This document shows positions 52,130 to 61,382 of a stretch of DNA of 64,000 bases, piece by piece. Positions within the stretch are counted from its first letter, which is position 1, and the number at the start of each line of letters is the position of its first letter. The notes beneath the pieces are model-generated. The model worked only from the letters and a program-made list of their open reading frames with translations. It did not search any database and was not told where the DNA came from. Source of the DNA: Gluconobacter oxydans (GTDB lineage Bacteria > Pseudomonadota > Alphaproteobacteria > Acetobacterales > Acetobacteraceae); contig NZ_BJNM01000001.1 in NCBI RefSeq assembly GCF_006539685.1, positions 124,001-188,000 of the forward strand. The letters are read 5' to 3'. Both the position numbers and the translations under genes were made by a program.

Positions 52130-53596
52130 TGCCTTCGGGCGAAAACGCGCCGTGGTGATGTCGCAGTCATACTGTGCCGCTGTCTCGCAGGGATTGCTGG
52201 CGAGTTCATTGACAGCGTTCAGGATGCGCTCGACCTTGCCGTCATCCATCAGCACGCTGAAGTTCAGGCGCGTCCAACCGGGTTTCTCAATTTCCTGACC
52301 CGAGAGAATAGCGCTGCGGATCAGGCCGGATTCATCCTCGCCAATTCCCAGAAGCCGATGTGCATACGGCCCCGCGCAGGCACAGCCGCCGCGGACCTGA
52401 ATGCCGTAACGGTCCGACAGCATGCGCGTGAAAAGCTGCTGGTGAATGAAACCACCATTCTTCACATCGCGGATGCGGAACGAGAAGATTGGAAGGGCGT
52501 CGGCCGTCGGATGGCCGAGGATCTCGATGGCCGGATTGGTGCCCCAGGCCTTCACGGCACGCGCGCGCAGTTCGGCATTGCGCTGGGCCATATAGGCCTC
52601 ACCGATGACGTCCTTGACGATGAAGGCCAGCGCCGCGCGGATATCCCCGATCACGTTCGGCGTGCCGCTCTCTTCGCGTGCGGCGAGGTTCGCGGTGTAA
52701 TCGTGGTTCCAGGGCGAAACAAAGCGCACTGTGCCGCCGCCTGGAAGGACAGGCGTCGTGCGGGGCATGGCGGCATTGCGTACGATCAGCACGCCGGACG
52801 CTGCCGGACCGCCGATGAACTTGTGGCAGGACACGACGACCGCATCCTTTTCAAACGGCGTGCCGGGCTGCATGTCGATCGGACAGTACGGGCCGGCCCC
52901 GGCATAATCCCAGATGGACAGCGCTCCGTAACGCTTGAGCAGGGCCGTGACCGCATTCACATCCGTCAGGATGCCCGTCACGTTGGACGCAGCCGAGAAG
53001 GAACCGATCTTCAGCCGATCCGCCGGGCAGGCCTTCAGCGCCTGTTCCAGAATGCCTAGATCCGGCCCACCTTCGGCCGCCTCGGGGATCTCGACGATCT
53101 CCGCACCGCTCTCACGCCAGGGCAGGATGTTGGAGTGATGCTCGTAAGGGCCGATGAAAACAGTCGGGCGCTTTCCGGCTTCGCACAGGGCCGGGATTTC
53201 CAGCAGATGGACAAGGCGGTTCAGTCCGGCCGTGGCGCCATTGCCCATGAAGATGGTCGTAAAATCGGGAGAGGGGGCATGGCAGAACTGGGCGATCATG
53301 GCGCGGGCGCTGTTGCGCAGGCGCGTCATGTAGGCGCCGCAGAAAGACGCTTCGGTATGGCTGTTGGCGTAGAATGGCAGGATCTCGTCCATGATGAACG
53401 TCTCGATCTGCTTCAGCGCACGGCCTGAGGCGACGTAATCGGCATAGAGCAGGGACTGCGTGCCGAACGGCGTCGAGAACTTCGCGCCATCCCCGATCAC
53501 ACCCTTGGCAAGCGCGGCCAGCCCGTTATTGCGCAGCGTCTGCTCAAACTGTTCGAGAATGGCGGTGCTGTTGTCGAGATTGCCGATCGTTTCCAT
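52121..53596 (-). CDS. Class V aminotransferase (cysteine desulfurase-like)
   Basis: PLP-dependent enzyme of 491 residues. YADYVASGRALKQIE near the start, FMGNGATAGLNRLVH, SAASNVTGI and WDYAGAGPYCPID are the class V hallmarks; the PLP lysine is Lys259 in VVSCHKFIGGP. VRGGCACAGPYAHR carries cysteines in the position of the desulfurase cysteine loop. It could release sulfur from cysteine or a related amino acid, or act as a lyase. It is longer than SufS/CsdA (about 400). An Lrp-type regulator is divergent from it and an amino-acid permease follows that gene, so amino-acid use is the likely role. Confidence 0.88.
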   Translation of the reverse strand: METIGNLDNSTAILEQFEQTLRNNGLAALAKGVIGDGAKFSTPFGTQSLLYADYVASGRALKQIETFIMDEILPFYANSHTEASFCGAYMTRLRNSARAMIAQFCHAPSPDFTTIFMGNGATAGLNRLVHLLEIPALCEAGKRPTVFIGPYEHHSNILPWRESGAEIVEIPEAAEGGPDLGILEQALKACPADRLKIGSFSAASNVTGILTDVNAVTALLKRYGALSIWDYAGAGPYCPIDMQPGTPFEKDAVVVSCHKFIGGPAASGVLIVRNAAMPRTTPVLPGGGTVRFVSPWNHDYTANLAAREESGTPNVIGDIRAALAFIVKDVIGEAYMAQRNAELRARAVKAWGTNPAIEILGHPTADALPIFSFRIRDVKNGGFIHQQLFTRMLSDRYGIQVRGGCACAGPYAHRLLGIGEDESGLIRSAILSGQEIEKPGWTRLNFSVLMDDGKVERILNAVNELASNPCETAAQYDCDITTARFRPKAAA

Positions 53597-53730
53597 GGCG
53601 CGATGTTTCCCCGTCCGTGATGGCCCTGCGTGATGACCCTCGTGATGAAAAGACGATAGACCGACGGAAAGAGTGAAAACCGCTCCTTTTTTGAGGATGA
53701 AAAATCCTTTTTGTGGTCATATAAAGAGAT

Positions 53731-54192
53731 ATGGCCAGAAAACTCGATCAAACGGACAGGGCGATCCTGAGAATCCTGCAAAAGCAGGGCACACCCTCCC
53801 AGCGTGAACTCGCCGAGAAGGTCGGTCTGTCGCAGAATGCCTGCTGGCGGCGGCTGAATGCCCTGCGCGAGGACGGTGTAATCGCCCATGACACGGTGCG
53901 GCTCAACGCCTCCGCTCTGGGCCTGACCCTGACGGTCTTTGTGCTGATGCGCACACGCCATCATTCGCGCGAATGGTTCGAGACATTCCGCAAGGTGGTC
54001 GGTTCGATACCGAACATAGTTGATTTTTATCGGATCGCGGGTGAATACGATTATCTTCTGAAGGTGGTGGCCTGCGACATGAACGATTTCGATCGTGTCT
54101 ATCAGCAGATCATCAGCAAGGTGGAGCTTGATGCCATCACCTCGTACATGACCATGGAAACCCTGGCGGACAACAGGGACCTTCCGGTCTGA
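53731..54192 (+). CDS. Lrp/AsnC family regulator
   Basis: Regulator of 153 residues. N-terminal HTH (LDQTDRAILRILQKQGTPSQ, KVGLSQNACWRRL) followed by the RAM ligand domain (RIAGEYDYLLKVVACDMNDF). Lrp proteins usually sense an amino acid and control the neighbouring divergent gene, here the class V aminotransferase, and the amino-acid permease gene that follows after 53 bases. The 134-base divergent region is AT-rich near 53690-53725, with TTTTTTGAGGATGAAAAATCC, a likely promoter/operator zone. Confidence 0.92.
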   Translation: MARKLDQTDRAILRILQKQGTPSQRELAEKVGLSQNACWRRLNALREDGVIAHDTVRLNASALGLTLTVFVLMRTRHHSREWFETFRKVVGSIPNIVDFYRIAGEYDYLLKVVACDMNDFDRVYQQIISKVELDAITSYMTMETLADNRDLPV

Positions 54193-54245
54193 AGCGTCCT
54201 TCTTCCAAAACGCCTCTCCCGTCCACAGCAGGAAATTTCTTGTCC

Positions 54246-55544
54246 ATGAGCCAGCCCGACCAGCTTGCCCACAGTCTGCGTACGCGCCATGTCGTCATGA
54301 TCGCCCTGGGAGGGGTGATCGGGGCGGGATATTTCATCGGGGCGTCCGCGGCACTCTCGCTGGGTGGCCCTGCGGTGCTGCTGTCCTATGCGCTCGCCGG
54401 AACGCTGGTGTTCCTGGTCAATCTGATGATGCGCGATCTGGCACTGAAGGTGCCGGGCCGCGCGTCCTTCCTGCGGCAGATCCAGTATGCGCTCGGCAAC
54501 CGCGCGGCCTTCGTCGCCGGCTGGGCGTACTGGTTGACCTGGATCATCGCGATTGCCGTGGAAGTCATTGCGGTGGCGACGATGCTCGCCCCCTATATCC
54601 CGCTGCCCTATGCCGTGCTCGAAATCCTCATCATGGCGCTGATGACCGGCGTAAACCTCATGTCCGTCAAAGGCTATGGCGAGTTCGAATACTGGTTTTC
54701 GGCCATCAAGGTTCTGGCAATCGTCTGCTTCATCGGGATCGGCGTCTGGGCGCTGCTGAGCCGTCCCATTCCCGTGCATGACAACCTGTTCGCACATGGT
54801 GGCCTTCTGCCGCATGGCTGGCTGGCGCTTCTGGCCGTGATCCCGACCATCCTGTTCTCCATGGGGGGCAGCGAAATTTCCACCGTCGCGGCCGTTGAAT
54901 CCGACAACACCGAGCAGAACATCGTCCGCGCCACGCGCTCCATCGCGCTGCGGATCGGCGGGTTCTATCTCGTCTCCATCGCGCTCGTGCTGTGTCTGGT
55001 GCCGTGGAGCGATGTCGTGTCCGGCTATTCGCCGTTCCTGCTCGTGCTGCACCGGCTGCATGTCCCGTTCGCGGATGTGGCGCTGGCGGTCGTGGTCATG
55101 ACGGCGGCGCTCTCCAGCCTCAATTCCGGGATCTATGTGACGTCCCGCATCCTGTACGAACTCGCGGAATCCGGCTCCGCGCCGGGATTGTTTCTGACGG
55201 TGGATGCATCCACGAAACTCCCCCGCCGCGCCATTCTGGTCAGTGCGTTTGCGTCCATTCTGGTCGCCGCCGTGGCCGTGCTCTCGCCGACGCTGATTTT
55301 CGGCCTGCTGGTCAGTCTCACGGGCGGGTTCATGGTGTTCAACAACACCATGATCGTGGCGGGGCGCCTGAAACTCGTGCCGGAATCGCCCTGGAAGGCT
55401 TATGCGGCTCTGGTCCTGATCGGATGCACGCTGGTCGCCATGCTGATCCAGCCCGAAACGCGCTCGCAGATCGTGCTGGGTGCGGCGGCACTTCTGCTGA
55501 TCTTCCTGGCGGAACGGTTCGTGCCGCGCCGTCAGCCAGACTGA
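54246..55544 (+). CDS. APC-family amino-acid permease
   Basis: Inner-membrane transporter of 432 residues with 12 predicted helices. It begins LRTRHVVMIALGGVIGAGYF, the GGVIGAGxF motif of the amino-acid/polyamine/organocation family, close to AnsP/GabP-type proton symporters; SMGGSEISTVAAVESDN is the conserved helix 6 region. It probably imports the amino acid used by the divergent aminotransferase. A TTG at 54240 has better spacing to the AGGAAA box (6 bases) than the ATG (12 bases), so the true start could be 2 codons earlier. Confidence 0.9.
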   Translation: MSQPDQLAHSLRTRHVVMIALGGVIGAGYFIGASAALSLGGPAVLLSYALAGTLVFLVNLMMRDLALKVPGRASFLRQIQYALGNRAAFVAGWAYWLTWIIAIAVEVIAVATMLAPYIPLPYAVLEILIMALMTGVNLMSVKGYGEFEYWFSAIKVLAIVCFIGIGVWALLSRPIPVHDNLFAHGGLLPHGWLALLAVIPTILFSMGGSEISTVAAVESDNTEQNIVRATRSIALRIGGFYLVSIALVLCLVPWSDVVSGYSPFLLVLHRLHVPFADVALAVVVMTAALSSLNSGIYVTSRILYELAESGSAPGLFLTVDASTKLPRRAILVSAFASILVAAVAVLSPTLIFGLLVSLTGGFMVFNNTMIVAGRLKLVPESPWKAYAALVLIGCTLVAMLIQPETRSQIVLGAAALLLIFLAERFVPRRQPD

Positions 55545-55548
55545 CCCC

Positions 55549-55947
55549 TCAGAAAAGCGCGCCCTGCGCCGGGCTGCTGGGCACGGTCCGTCCAAAATCC
55601 CGCTCGATCCAGCTTCGCAGCACAAGCAGGATCTGCGCCTGCTGCTCCGCCGTCAGCGCCTTTCCCGGCGCCATGCCATGCCATTTGGACAGGCAACTCC
55701 GGCAGCACGCACCGGTGGCATGCTGCGCGATAAAGACCGGATGACCGCGCATGGGCGTCTGCTTGCCATCGCGGGGCGGATGGGCCGGAGCCAGACGTTC
55801 GGCAATAAAGGCCGCTCCATGCTCCATGACGGCATCAAGGCCCCGGCTTTCGAGATAGAGTCGGGCCTGATCGTCCAGATGAAAGCGGGTGCGGAACCGG
55901 GACCGGGCAAGACGTTCGAACAGCTCTTCGGGATCAAATCGGCTCAC
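55549..55947 (-). CDS. DUF4186 family protein
   Basis: Protein of 132 residues with no signal peptide. The family core is well kept: RFHLDDQARLYLESRG, ERLAPAHPPRDGKQTPMRG, HPVFIAQHATGACCRSCLSK and WHGMAPGKALT, with a Cys-Cys-x-x-Cys cluster and several His residues that suggest metal binding. Function is unknown for the family. It is convergent with the permease gene, only 4 bases apart, and divergent from the XseA-like gene. Confidence 0.85.
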   Translation of the reverse strand: MSRFDPEELFERLARSRFRTRFHLDDQARLYLESRGLDAVMEHGAAFIAERLAPAHPPRDGKQTPMRGHPVFIAQHATGACCRSCLSKWHGMAPGKALTAEQQAQILLVLRSWIERDFGRTVPSSPAQGALF

Positions 55948-56040
55948 CAGCCCACAACCTTCTGAAAAACAGGCAAAAAATCGCGTGAGAGGGCCTCAGC
56001 CCCCTGTAAGAACATTTGTTCTTTCTCCATATGGTAACGA

Positions 56041-57075
56041 ATGGACGCTTTTCCGAGACGCTCCCGCTCATCTTCCGCGGCGGGAGATACAACAACACTG
56101 ACAGTCCTCTCTCCGCTTCAGGTGCAGGACCTGTTCTCTGCCCGGCTGGATGAGATCTGCGCCGCTTTCGATGAATGGGGCTTTCCGCTGGTCGTGGCGG
56201 GACAACTCGGCGACGCCGCGCCCAATGCCTATCCCAAATATTACCAGCTCCCCCTGACCGATCCGCAGTTCGGAACCACCCTGGCCCTTGAGGTGCAGAA
56301 ATCCATTCTTGCGCGGGCGGAAGTCGGCCCCGGCGATCATGTCCATGTCACCGGCATGCTGCGTGCCCGGCAGTATCGCGGGCAGGTCGTGCTGCGTTTT
56401 GAGGTCGTGGCTGTGGAACTTCACGATCCCGGCCGCCAGAAAGTCGAGCGCGTCGAGCGTTCCGTTCTGGACGTCCTGCGCGGACTGCCCTGCGCGTTTC
56501 ATCCCTATCCCACGCGGCCTGATGCGCGGCTCCTGCTGATCCACTCGGCTGCGTCCAGCGCATTGGTAGCCGAGGATTTTCTTCAGGCCCTCGGCGGCGC
56601 CTGGCGTCCGGAACGTGTGCGAAGCCTGCCTACGGCCATGAACGATCCCGGCCGTCTGGCGGAGGCAATCCGCACCTGCCGGGAAGACATCATCGTCCTG
56701 ATCCGCGGGGGCGGGGACGTGTCCGATTTCGTGGTCTTCGAAAACCCGCTGGTGCTGGAAGCGCTGGCCGTCTGTCCCGCGCATCGCGTGCTCGGTCTGG
56801 GCCATACGGCAAACCGGACCCTGGCCGAGCGCGTCGTGGACCATGCCGCAACAACGCCCGCCGATGCGGGACATTACATCCGGCGCATGAGCGGCCGGGT
56901 CTGGCAGGAACAGGAAGAAGCCCGCGCGCAGCAGGAAGAAATGGCTGCGCTGCGCGACAGCGTGACGCAGACTGTCGTGCCCGAGCGGACCCCGATCGGA
57001 ACACGTCTGCGCAACGGGCTGATCCTGCTCGCGATTGGCGTGGCGCTGGGGCTGCTTCTGACCCGGCTGCTTTAA
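56041..57075 (+). CDS. XseA-like protein with C-terminal membrane segment
   Basis: Protein of 344 residues related to the exonuclease VII large subunit. Residues 20-130 form an OB-fold domain with FPLVVAGQLGDAAPNAYPKY, HVTGMLRARQYRGQVVLRF. The nuclease-type core follows with VLIRGGGDVSDFVVFENP (RGGGD at 222-226) and VLGLGHTANRTLAERVVDH (GLGH at 252-255). XseA then normally has a long coiled-coil C-terminus; here it is cut to a short charged helix (WQEQEEARAQQEEMAALRD) and replaced by a membrane helix (LILLAIGVALGLLL) at 325-342. It is about 100 residues shorter than XseA. Possibly a membrane-tethered nuclease or an inactive relative; a standard xseA may lie elsewhere. Confidence 0.75.
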   Translation: MDAFPRRSRSSSAAGDTTTLTVLSPLQVQDLFSARLDEICAAFDEWGFPLVVAGQLGDAAPNAYPKYYQLPLTDPQFGTTLALEVQKSILARAEVGPGDHVHVTGMLRARQYRGQVVLRFEVVAVELHDPGRQKVERVERSVLDVLRGLPCAFHPYPTRPDARLLLIHSAASSALVAEDFLQALGGAWRPERVRSLPTAMNDPGRLAEAIRTCREDIIVLIRGGGDVSDFVVFENPLVLEALAVCPAHRVLGLGHTANRTLAERVVDHAATTPADAGHYIRRMSGRVWQEQEEARAQQEEMAALRDSVTQTVVPERTPIGTRLRNGLILLAIGVALGLLLTRLL

Positions 57076-57225
57076 GGAACAGACGTTTCCCGAAGTGTTC
57101 CGGGCATCCGCAGGACAGCGAGGGGCCATGGCGCCAGGAAACAGGCACAGACCGAGGCGCCCATACCTACGGTCCTGATCCAGTGCCAGCCGTCCGGAAA
57201 GGACCGCTGCCCACGCCGTCGGAGA

Positions 57226-57720
57226 TCAGCGGACGTCGACGCGGACGGACGGTTTTGTGGCCGACGGATCGGTGATGGCGTGCATTTCGATCTGGATGGG
57301 CTGCGCGCCAGCCTTCTCAAGATGGGACGCCACAACCGCCGCCAGATGATTGGTCACGTCCGTCAGGGCCTGAGCCTGGGCATCGGGGGTGGGCTGCGGC
57401 GGGGCAAAGGCCTGCACGATGAAAAGCACGTTCGCCTTGCGCGACAGGGCGGCCTTCGCGGCGCGCTCCACGACAGGGCCGTATTCGGATTCCGCCGTTC
57501 CCCCTGCGATCGCGAGGAACGGCGCATGCGGCGGCGGCGCAGGCGGCGCGGGAGGAATATAGGGGTGAGGCGGCTTGCCCGCATTCGGGTTGAACGTGCG
57601 CTGGTCCAGCAGCTTGCACCCCGAGAGCAGGGGCGCAGCCAGCAGCAGCCCTCCCATCAGGAGGGCGGACCGGGGCACAGGACCCCGCGGCGAACGGAAA
57701 TGTCGGACAAAAGGTGCCAT
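57226..57720 (-). CDS. Small lipoprotein, unknown function
   Basis: Exported lipoprotein of 164 residues from MAPFVRHFRSP. The signal peptide ends LLLAAPLLSGCKLL with a lipobox Cys at residue 33. A proline-rich stretch (PPHPYIPPAPPAPPPHAP) follows; the folded part contains AKAALSRKANVLFIVQAF and a repeated Gln/Ala-rich helix. Longer frame extensions upstream overlap the gap promoter and are ignored. I do not recognise the family. It is convergent with the XseA-like gene and divergent from gap. Confidence 0.7.
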   Translation of the reverse strand: MAPFVRHFRSPRGPVPRSALLMGGLLLAAPLLSGCKLLDQRTFNPNAGKPPHPYIPPAPPAPPPHAPFLAIAGGTAESEYGPVVERAAKAALSRKANVLFIVQAFAPPQPTPDAQAQALTDVTNHLAAVVASHLEKAGAQPIQIEMHAITDPSATKPSVRVDVR

Positions 57721-57865
57721 ATCGCGCGGAACCGTCGCAGGAACGGAGGCTTTGAGCAAGATTATAGAGTCAACTTCATGAAAAACTGTTGATGCCCCCT
57801 GTTGCTCCGCTGTGGCGGTGCTATGGAAGATGCCCGAGTTTTCAAGGAACGGAGTAGGGCAGGTC

Positions 57866-58888
57866 ATGGCTGTAAAAATCGCGATCAACGGTTTCGGACG
57901 GATCGGACGGCTGGTGCTGCGTGGCATCATCGAAAGCGGACGTACGGATGTCGAAGTTGTCGCCATCAACGATCTGGGTTCGGTCGAGGCCAACGCGCAC
58001 CTGCTGGCCTATGACAGCACGCATGGCCGCCTTCCGGGAACTGTCCGCGCTGAAGGCAACAGCCTGATCATCGAAGCCAATGGCCGTACCTATGGTCCGA
58101 TCAAGGTGTCCGCCGAGCGCAACCCGGCACAGGTCCCCTTCCAGGGCGTCGATGTGGCGATGGAATGCACGGGCCTGTTCACCTCCCGCGAGAAGGCGTC
58201 TGCCCTGCTGGAAGCCGGTGCCAAGCGCGTCGTGATTTCCGCTCCGGCCACGGACGTCGATGCGACGATCGTTTACGGCGTGAACAACGACGTCCTGACG
58301 CCGGACATGAAGATCATCTCCAACGCGTCCTGCACCACGAACTGCCTTGCCCCCGTGGCATCCGTTCTGGACAAGGCCTTCGGAATCGAATGTGGCTACA
58401 TGGTCACGATCCATTCCTACACGGGCGACCAGCGTACGGTGGACACCCTGCACAAGGATCCGCGCCGCGCCCGCGCCGCCGCCCTGAACATGATCCCGAC
58501 CTCCACGGGTGCCGCCAAGGCCGTCGGTCTGGTCCTGCCGCATCTGAAGGGCAAGCTGGACGGAACCTCCATCCGCGTCCCGACGCCGAATGTCTCGGTC
58601 GTCTCGCTGGATTTCGTCCCGACGCGCACGCCGGCCTCCGCCGAAGCCGTCAACGAAGCCATCCGTGCCGCCTCGCTCGAAGGCCCCCTGAAGGGTATCC
58701 TCGAATACAACACGGCGCCGCTCGTCAGCTCCGACTTCAACCATGACAAGGCGTCCTCGATCTTCGATGCGACGCAGACGGTCCTCGTCGATGGCGGCAA
58801 GATGGTGCGCGTCTGCTCGTGGTACGACAACGAGTGGGGCTTCTCCAACCGCATGGCCGACACGGCCGCCCTGTTCGGGAGCCTCTGA
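57866..58888 (+). CDS. gap: Glyceraldehyde-3-phosphate dehydrogenase
   Basis: Glycolytic enzyme of 340 residues that oxidises glyceraldehyde-3-phosphate with NAD(P). The Rossmann start INGFGRIGRLVLRG, the catalytic site SNASCTTNCLAP with Cys156, HSYTGDQRTVDTLHK and the final SWYDNEWGFSNRM are all present and of standard length. The ATG at 57866 is chosen over an in-frame upstream codon because MAVKIAINGFG is the family N-terminus. pgk follows 3 bases later. In Gluconobacter-type bacteria with incomplete glycolysis, the pair works mainly with the pentose phosphate and Entner-Doudoroff routes. Confidence 0.97.
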   Translation: MAVKIAINGFGRIGRLVLRGIIESGRTDVEVVAINDLGSVEANAHLLAYDSTHGRLPGTVRAEGNSLIIEANGRTYGPIKVSAERNPAQVPFQGVDVAMECTGLFTSREKASALLEAGAKRVVISAPATDVDATIVYGVNNDVLTPDMKIISNASCTTNCLAPVASVLDKAFGIECGYMVTIHSYTGDQRTVDTLHKDPRRARAAALNMIPTSTGAAKAVGLVLPHLKGKLDGTSIRVPTPNVSVVSLDFVPTRTPASAEAVNEAIRAASLEGPLKGILEYNTAPLVSSDFNHDKASSIFDATQTVLVDGGKMVRVCSWYDNEWGFSNRMADTAALFGSL

Positions 58889-58891
58889 GTG

Positions 58892-60106
58892 ATGGCCTTC
58901 CGCACCCTTGATGGTGTGGACGCACGCGGCAAGCGCGTGCTGGTCCGCGCCGACCTCAACGTTCCGATGCATGACGGCGTCATCACCGATGACACCCGTC
59001 TGCAGCGGGTTGCCCCCACCATCCGCGAGCTGGTCGACAAGGGCGCGCGCGTCGTGGTGTTCAGCCATTTCGACCGCCCGAAGGGGCAGGTTGTCCCGGC
59101 CATGTCCCTGCGTCCGATCGCGCTGAAGCTCGGTCAGATCCTGGGCCAGCCGGTTGGCTTCGTGGCTGAATGCGTCGGCCCGACCGTGGAAGCCGCTGTG
59201 GGTGCCATGGCCGACGGCGATATCATCGTCCTCGAAAATACGCGCTTCCATGCGGGTGAAGAGGCCAATGATCCCGAGTTCGCCAAGGCTCTGGCGCAGA
59301 ATGGCGACATCTTCGTCAACGACGCGTTCTCGGCCGCGCACCGCGCCCATGCCTCGACCGAAGGCGTGGCCCGCGATCTGCCGTCTTTTGCCGGACGTCT
59401 GATGCAGGCCGAGCTGAGCGCCCTGTCCGCCGCTCTGGAAAACCCGGAGCGCCCCGTCGGTGCGATCATCGGCGGCTCCAAGATCTCGACGAAGCTCGAC
59501 CTGATCGGGAATGTCATCGAGAAGGTGGACACGCTCTTCATCACGGGCGCGATGGCCAACACGTTCCTTGCGGCTGAAGGCATGAATGTGGGCAAGTCCC
59601 TGCAGGAAGCCGAGATGCATGAGACGGCGCGCAAGATCGCCCATCTCGCACAGGAAAAAGGCTGCGAGATCGTCCTGCCGGTCGATGCCGTCGTGGCGCG
59701 TGAGTTCAAGGCCAATGTCCCGACCGAGACCTGCCTGATCGGCGAAGTCCCGGACGATGCCATGATCCTTGATGCCGGTCCGCGTACGGTCGAGCTGATC
59801 CGGGACCGTCTGGACACGCTCAAGACGCTGGTCTGGAACGGCCCGCTCGGTGCGTTCGAGATCGCACCGTTCGACAAGGCAACGGTCGAGGTCGCGCAGT
59901 ATGCCGCGCAGCTTACGGAAGAAGGCAAGCTCAAGACGATCGCCGGCGGTGGTGACACGGTCTCGGCTCTGCGTCATGCAGGCGTCGCGAACGAGATGAC
60001 CTATGTCTCCACGGCAGGCGGGGCCTTCCTCGAATGGCTGGAAGGCAAGATCCTTCCTGGCATCGAGGTCCTTCGCTCCGCGGGCCACGATCTGGGGCTC
60101 GAATAA
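58892..60106 (+). CDS. pgk: Phosphoglycerate kinase
   Basis: Enzyme of 404 residues converting 1,3-bisphosphoglycerate and ADP to 3-phosphoglycerate and ATP. The motifs [58 protein letters not shown] and the final [10 protein letters not shown] are present. A GTG immediately before the ATG could also be used. It is in an operon with gap and is followed by a strong terminator. Confidence 0.97.
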
Positions 60107-60110
60107 GACA

Positions 60111-60144
60111 AAAGCCGGGGAAGGTGACTTCCCCGGCTTTTTTT
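60111..60144 (+). terminator. Rho-independent terminator after pgk
   Basis: 13-bp perfect stem AAAGCCGGGGAAG with CTTCCCCGGCTTT, loop GTGA, followed by more T. It ends the gap-pgk operon. Confidence 0.95.
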
Positions 60145-60168
60145 ATGCGCTGTAAGAGAGGGCGTTGG

Positions 60169-60387
60169 ATGTTGCGGAAATTTGTGTCGGGCTGGTTTCT
60201 GCTCTGTGGTCTCGCCGCCTGTCAGGCCTATGACCGCGCCCCGACACCACCCGCTGCGCCTTCGACTGGAGAACCTGTCCTGAGCGGTCGTCCGGAGGGA
60301 ATGCTGCTGTCTCCTCCAAAATGGGAATCGCAATCCAGTTATTCCGACCGGTTCAACGCTGACGGAAGCCAGAACCACGGCTTCTGA
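60169..60387 (+). CDS. Small lipoprotein
   Basis: 72-residue exported protein starting MLRKFVSGWFLLCGLAACQA, a lipoprotein signal with Cys18 in the lipobox LAAC. The rest is a Pro/Ser-rich short tail (APTPPAAPSTGEPVL, ending DGSQNHGF) without a recognisable domain. An AGAGAGG box lies 6-12 bases upstream. It sits between the pgk terminator and another terminator, so it is transcribed on its own. Function unknown. Confidence 0.65.
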   Translation: MLRKFVSGWFLLCGLAACQAYDRAPTPPAAPSTGEPVLSGRPEGMLLSPPKWESQSSYSDRFNADGSQNHGF

Positions 60388-60433
60388 CCCCGGCGTTCCG
60401 ACCTGCATCGGAGTCCGACTGGTGTTCCAATAC

Positions 60434-60472
60434 TAAAAAACCCCGCTGGAGCATGGCTCCGGCGGGGTTTTT
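60434..60472. terminator. Bidirectional terminator between small lipoprotein and rpoH
   Basis: Stem CCCCGCTGGAGC with GCTCCGGCGGGG (one T-G pair), loop ATG, flanked by A6 on the left and T5 on the right, so it works on both strands for the convergent genes. Confidence 0.9.
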
Positions 60473-60488
60473 CGTGAAAGACGTTTCC

Positions 60489-61382
60489 TCAGGCCTGAAG
60501 CCCGTTTTCGCGGCGGCGATGCTCGACTTCAGCGGCCATGGCCTTCTGAAGCTTCTCCATCGCACGGGCCTCGATCTGGCGGATACGCTCCCGCGAGACG
60601 TTGTAATGATGGGACAGCTCTTCCAGCGTGGAAGGCTCTTCCTTCAGGCGACGCTCGCTCAGGATGTGACGCTCACGCTCGTTCAGCGTCATCAGGGCCT
60701 GATCCAGCAGCGCCTTGCGGCCCGTGAACTCTTCGGATGCGGCGTAGGTCTGTTCCTGATTCTCGTGATCGTCCACGAGCCAGTCCTGCCATTCGCCTTC
60801 ACCATCAATGCGCAGCGGCGCGTTGAGGCTGTGGTCCGGGGCTGCCAGACGCTGGTTCATCGAAACCACGTCCTGCTCCGGCACGCCGAGGGTGGTGGCA
60901 ATGGAATTGACCTGTTCCGGCTTTAGATCGCCATCATCAATGGCCTGCATCTGCCCCTTGAGGCGACGCAGGTTGAAGAACAGCTTCTTCTGCGCGGCGG
61001 TCGTGCCCATCTTCACCAGCGACCAGCTGTGCAGGATGTATTCCTGCATGGCGGCACGGATCCACCACATGGCGTAGGTGGCAAGACGGAAGCCACGCTC
61101 CGGATCGAACCGGCGCACGGCCTGCATCATGCCGATATTGCCCTCGCTGATGAGTTCGTTCACCGGCAGGCCATAGCCACGGTAGCCCATGGCGATCTTG
61201 GCCACGAGACGCAGATGGGAGGTGACGAGGCGGTGTGCCGCGCTCGTATCTTCGTCCTTGCGCCAGCGCCGGGAGAGATCGAGCTCTTCCTGCGGCGTCA
61301 GCAGCGGGAACTTGCGGATTTCCTGAAGGTAGCGGGTCAGGTTGTTTTCGGGACCCACTGAAATGACGGCTGGGGATGCCAT
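60489..61382 (-). CDS. rpoH: RNA polymerase sigma-32 factor
   Basis: Heat-shock sigma factor of 297 residues. Region 2 is visible as HLRLVAKIAMGYRGYGLPV, EGNIGMMQAVRRFDPERGF and ATYAMWWIRAAMQ; the RpoH box is QKKLFFNLR (131-139), which distinguishes it from other sigma factors. Region 4 contains the HTH TLEELSHHYNVSRERIRQIE. It directs transcription of chaperone and protease genes. It has a 244-base leader with possible structure and a promoter-like TTGACT...CATAAA on the minus strand near 61610, and lies downstream of rluD on the same strand. Confidence 0.96.
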   Translation of the reverse strand: MASPAVISVGPENNLTRYLQEIRKFPLLTPQEELDLSRRWRKDEDTSAAHRLVTSHLRLVAKIAMGYRGYGLPVNELISEGNIGMMQAVRRFDPERGFRLATYAMWWIRAAMQEYILHSWSLVKMGTTAAQKKLFFNLRRLKGQMQAIDDGDLKPEQVNSIATTLGVPEQDVVSMNQRLAAPDHSLNAPLRIDGEGEWQDWLVDDHENQEQTYAASEEFTGRKALLDQALMTLNERERHILSERRLKEEPSTLEELSHHYNVSRERIRQIEARAMEKLQKAMAAEVEHRRRENGLQA

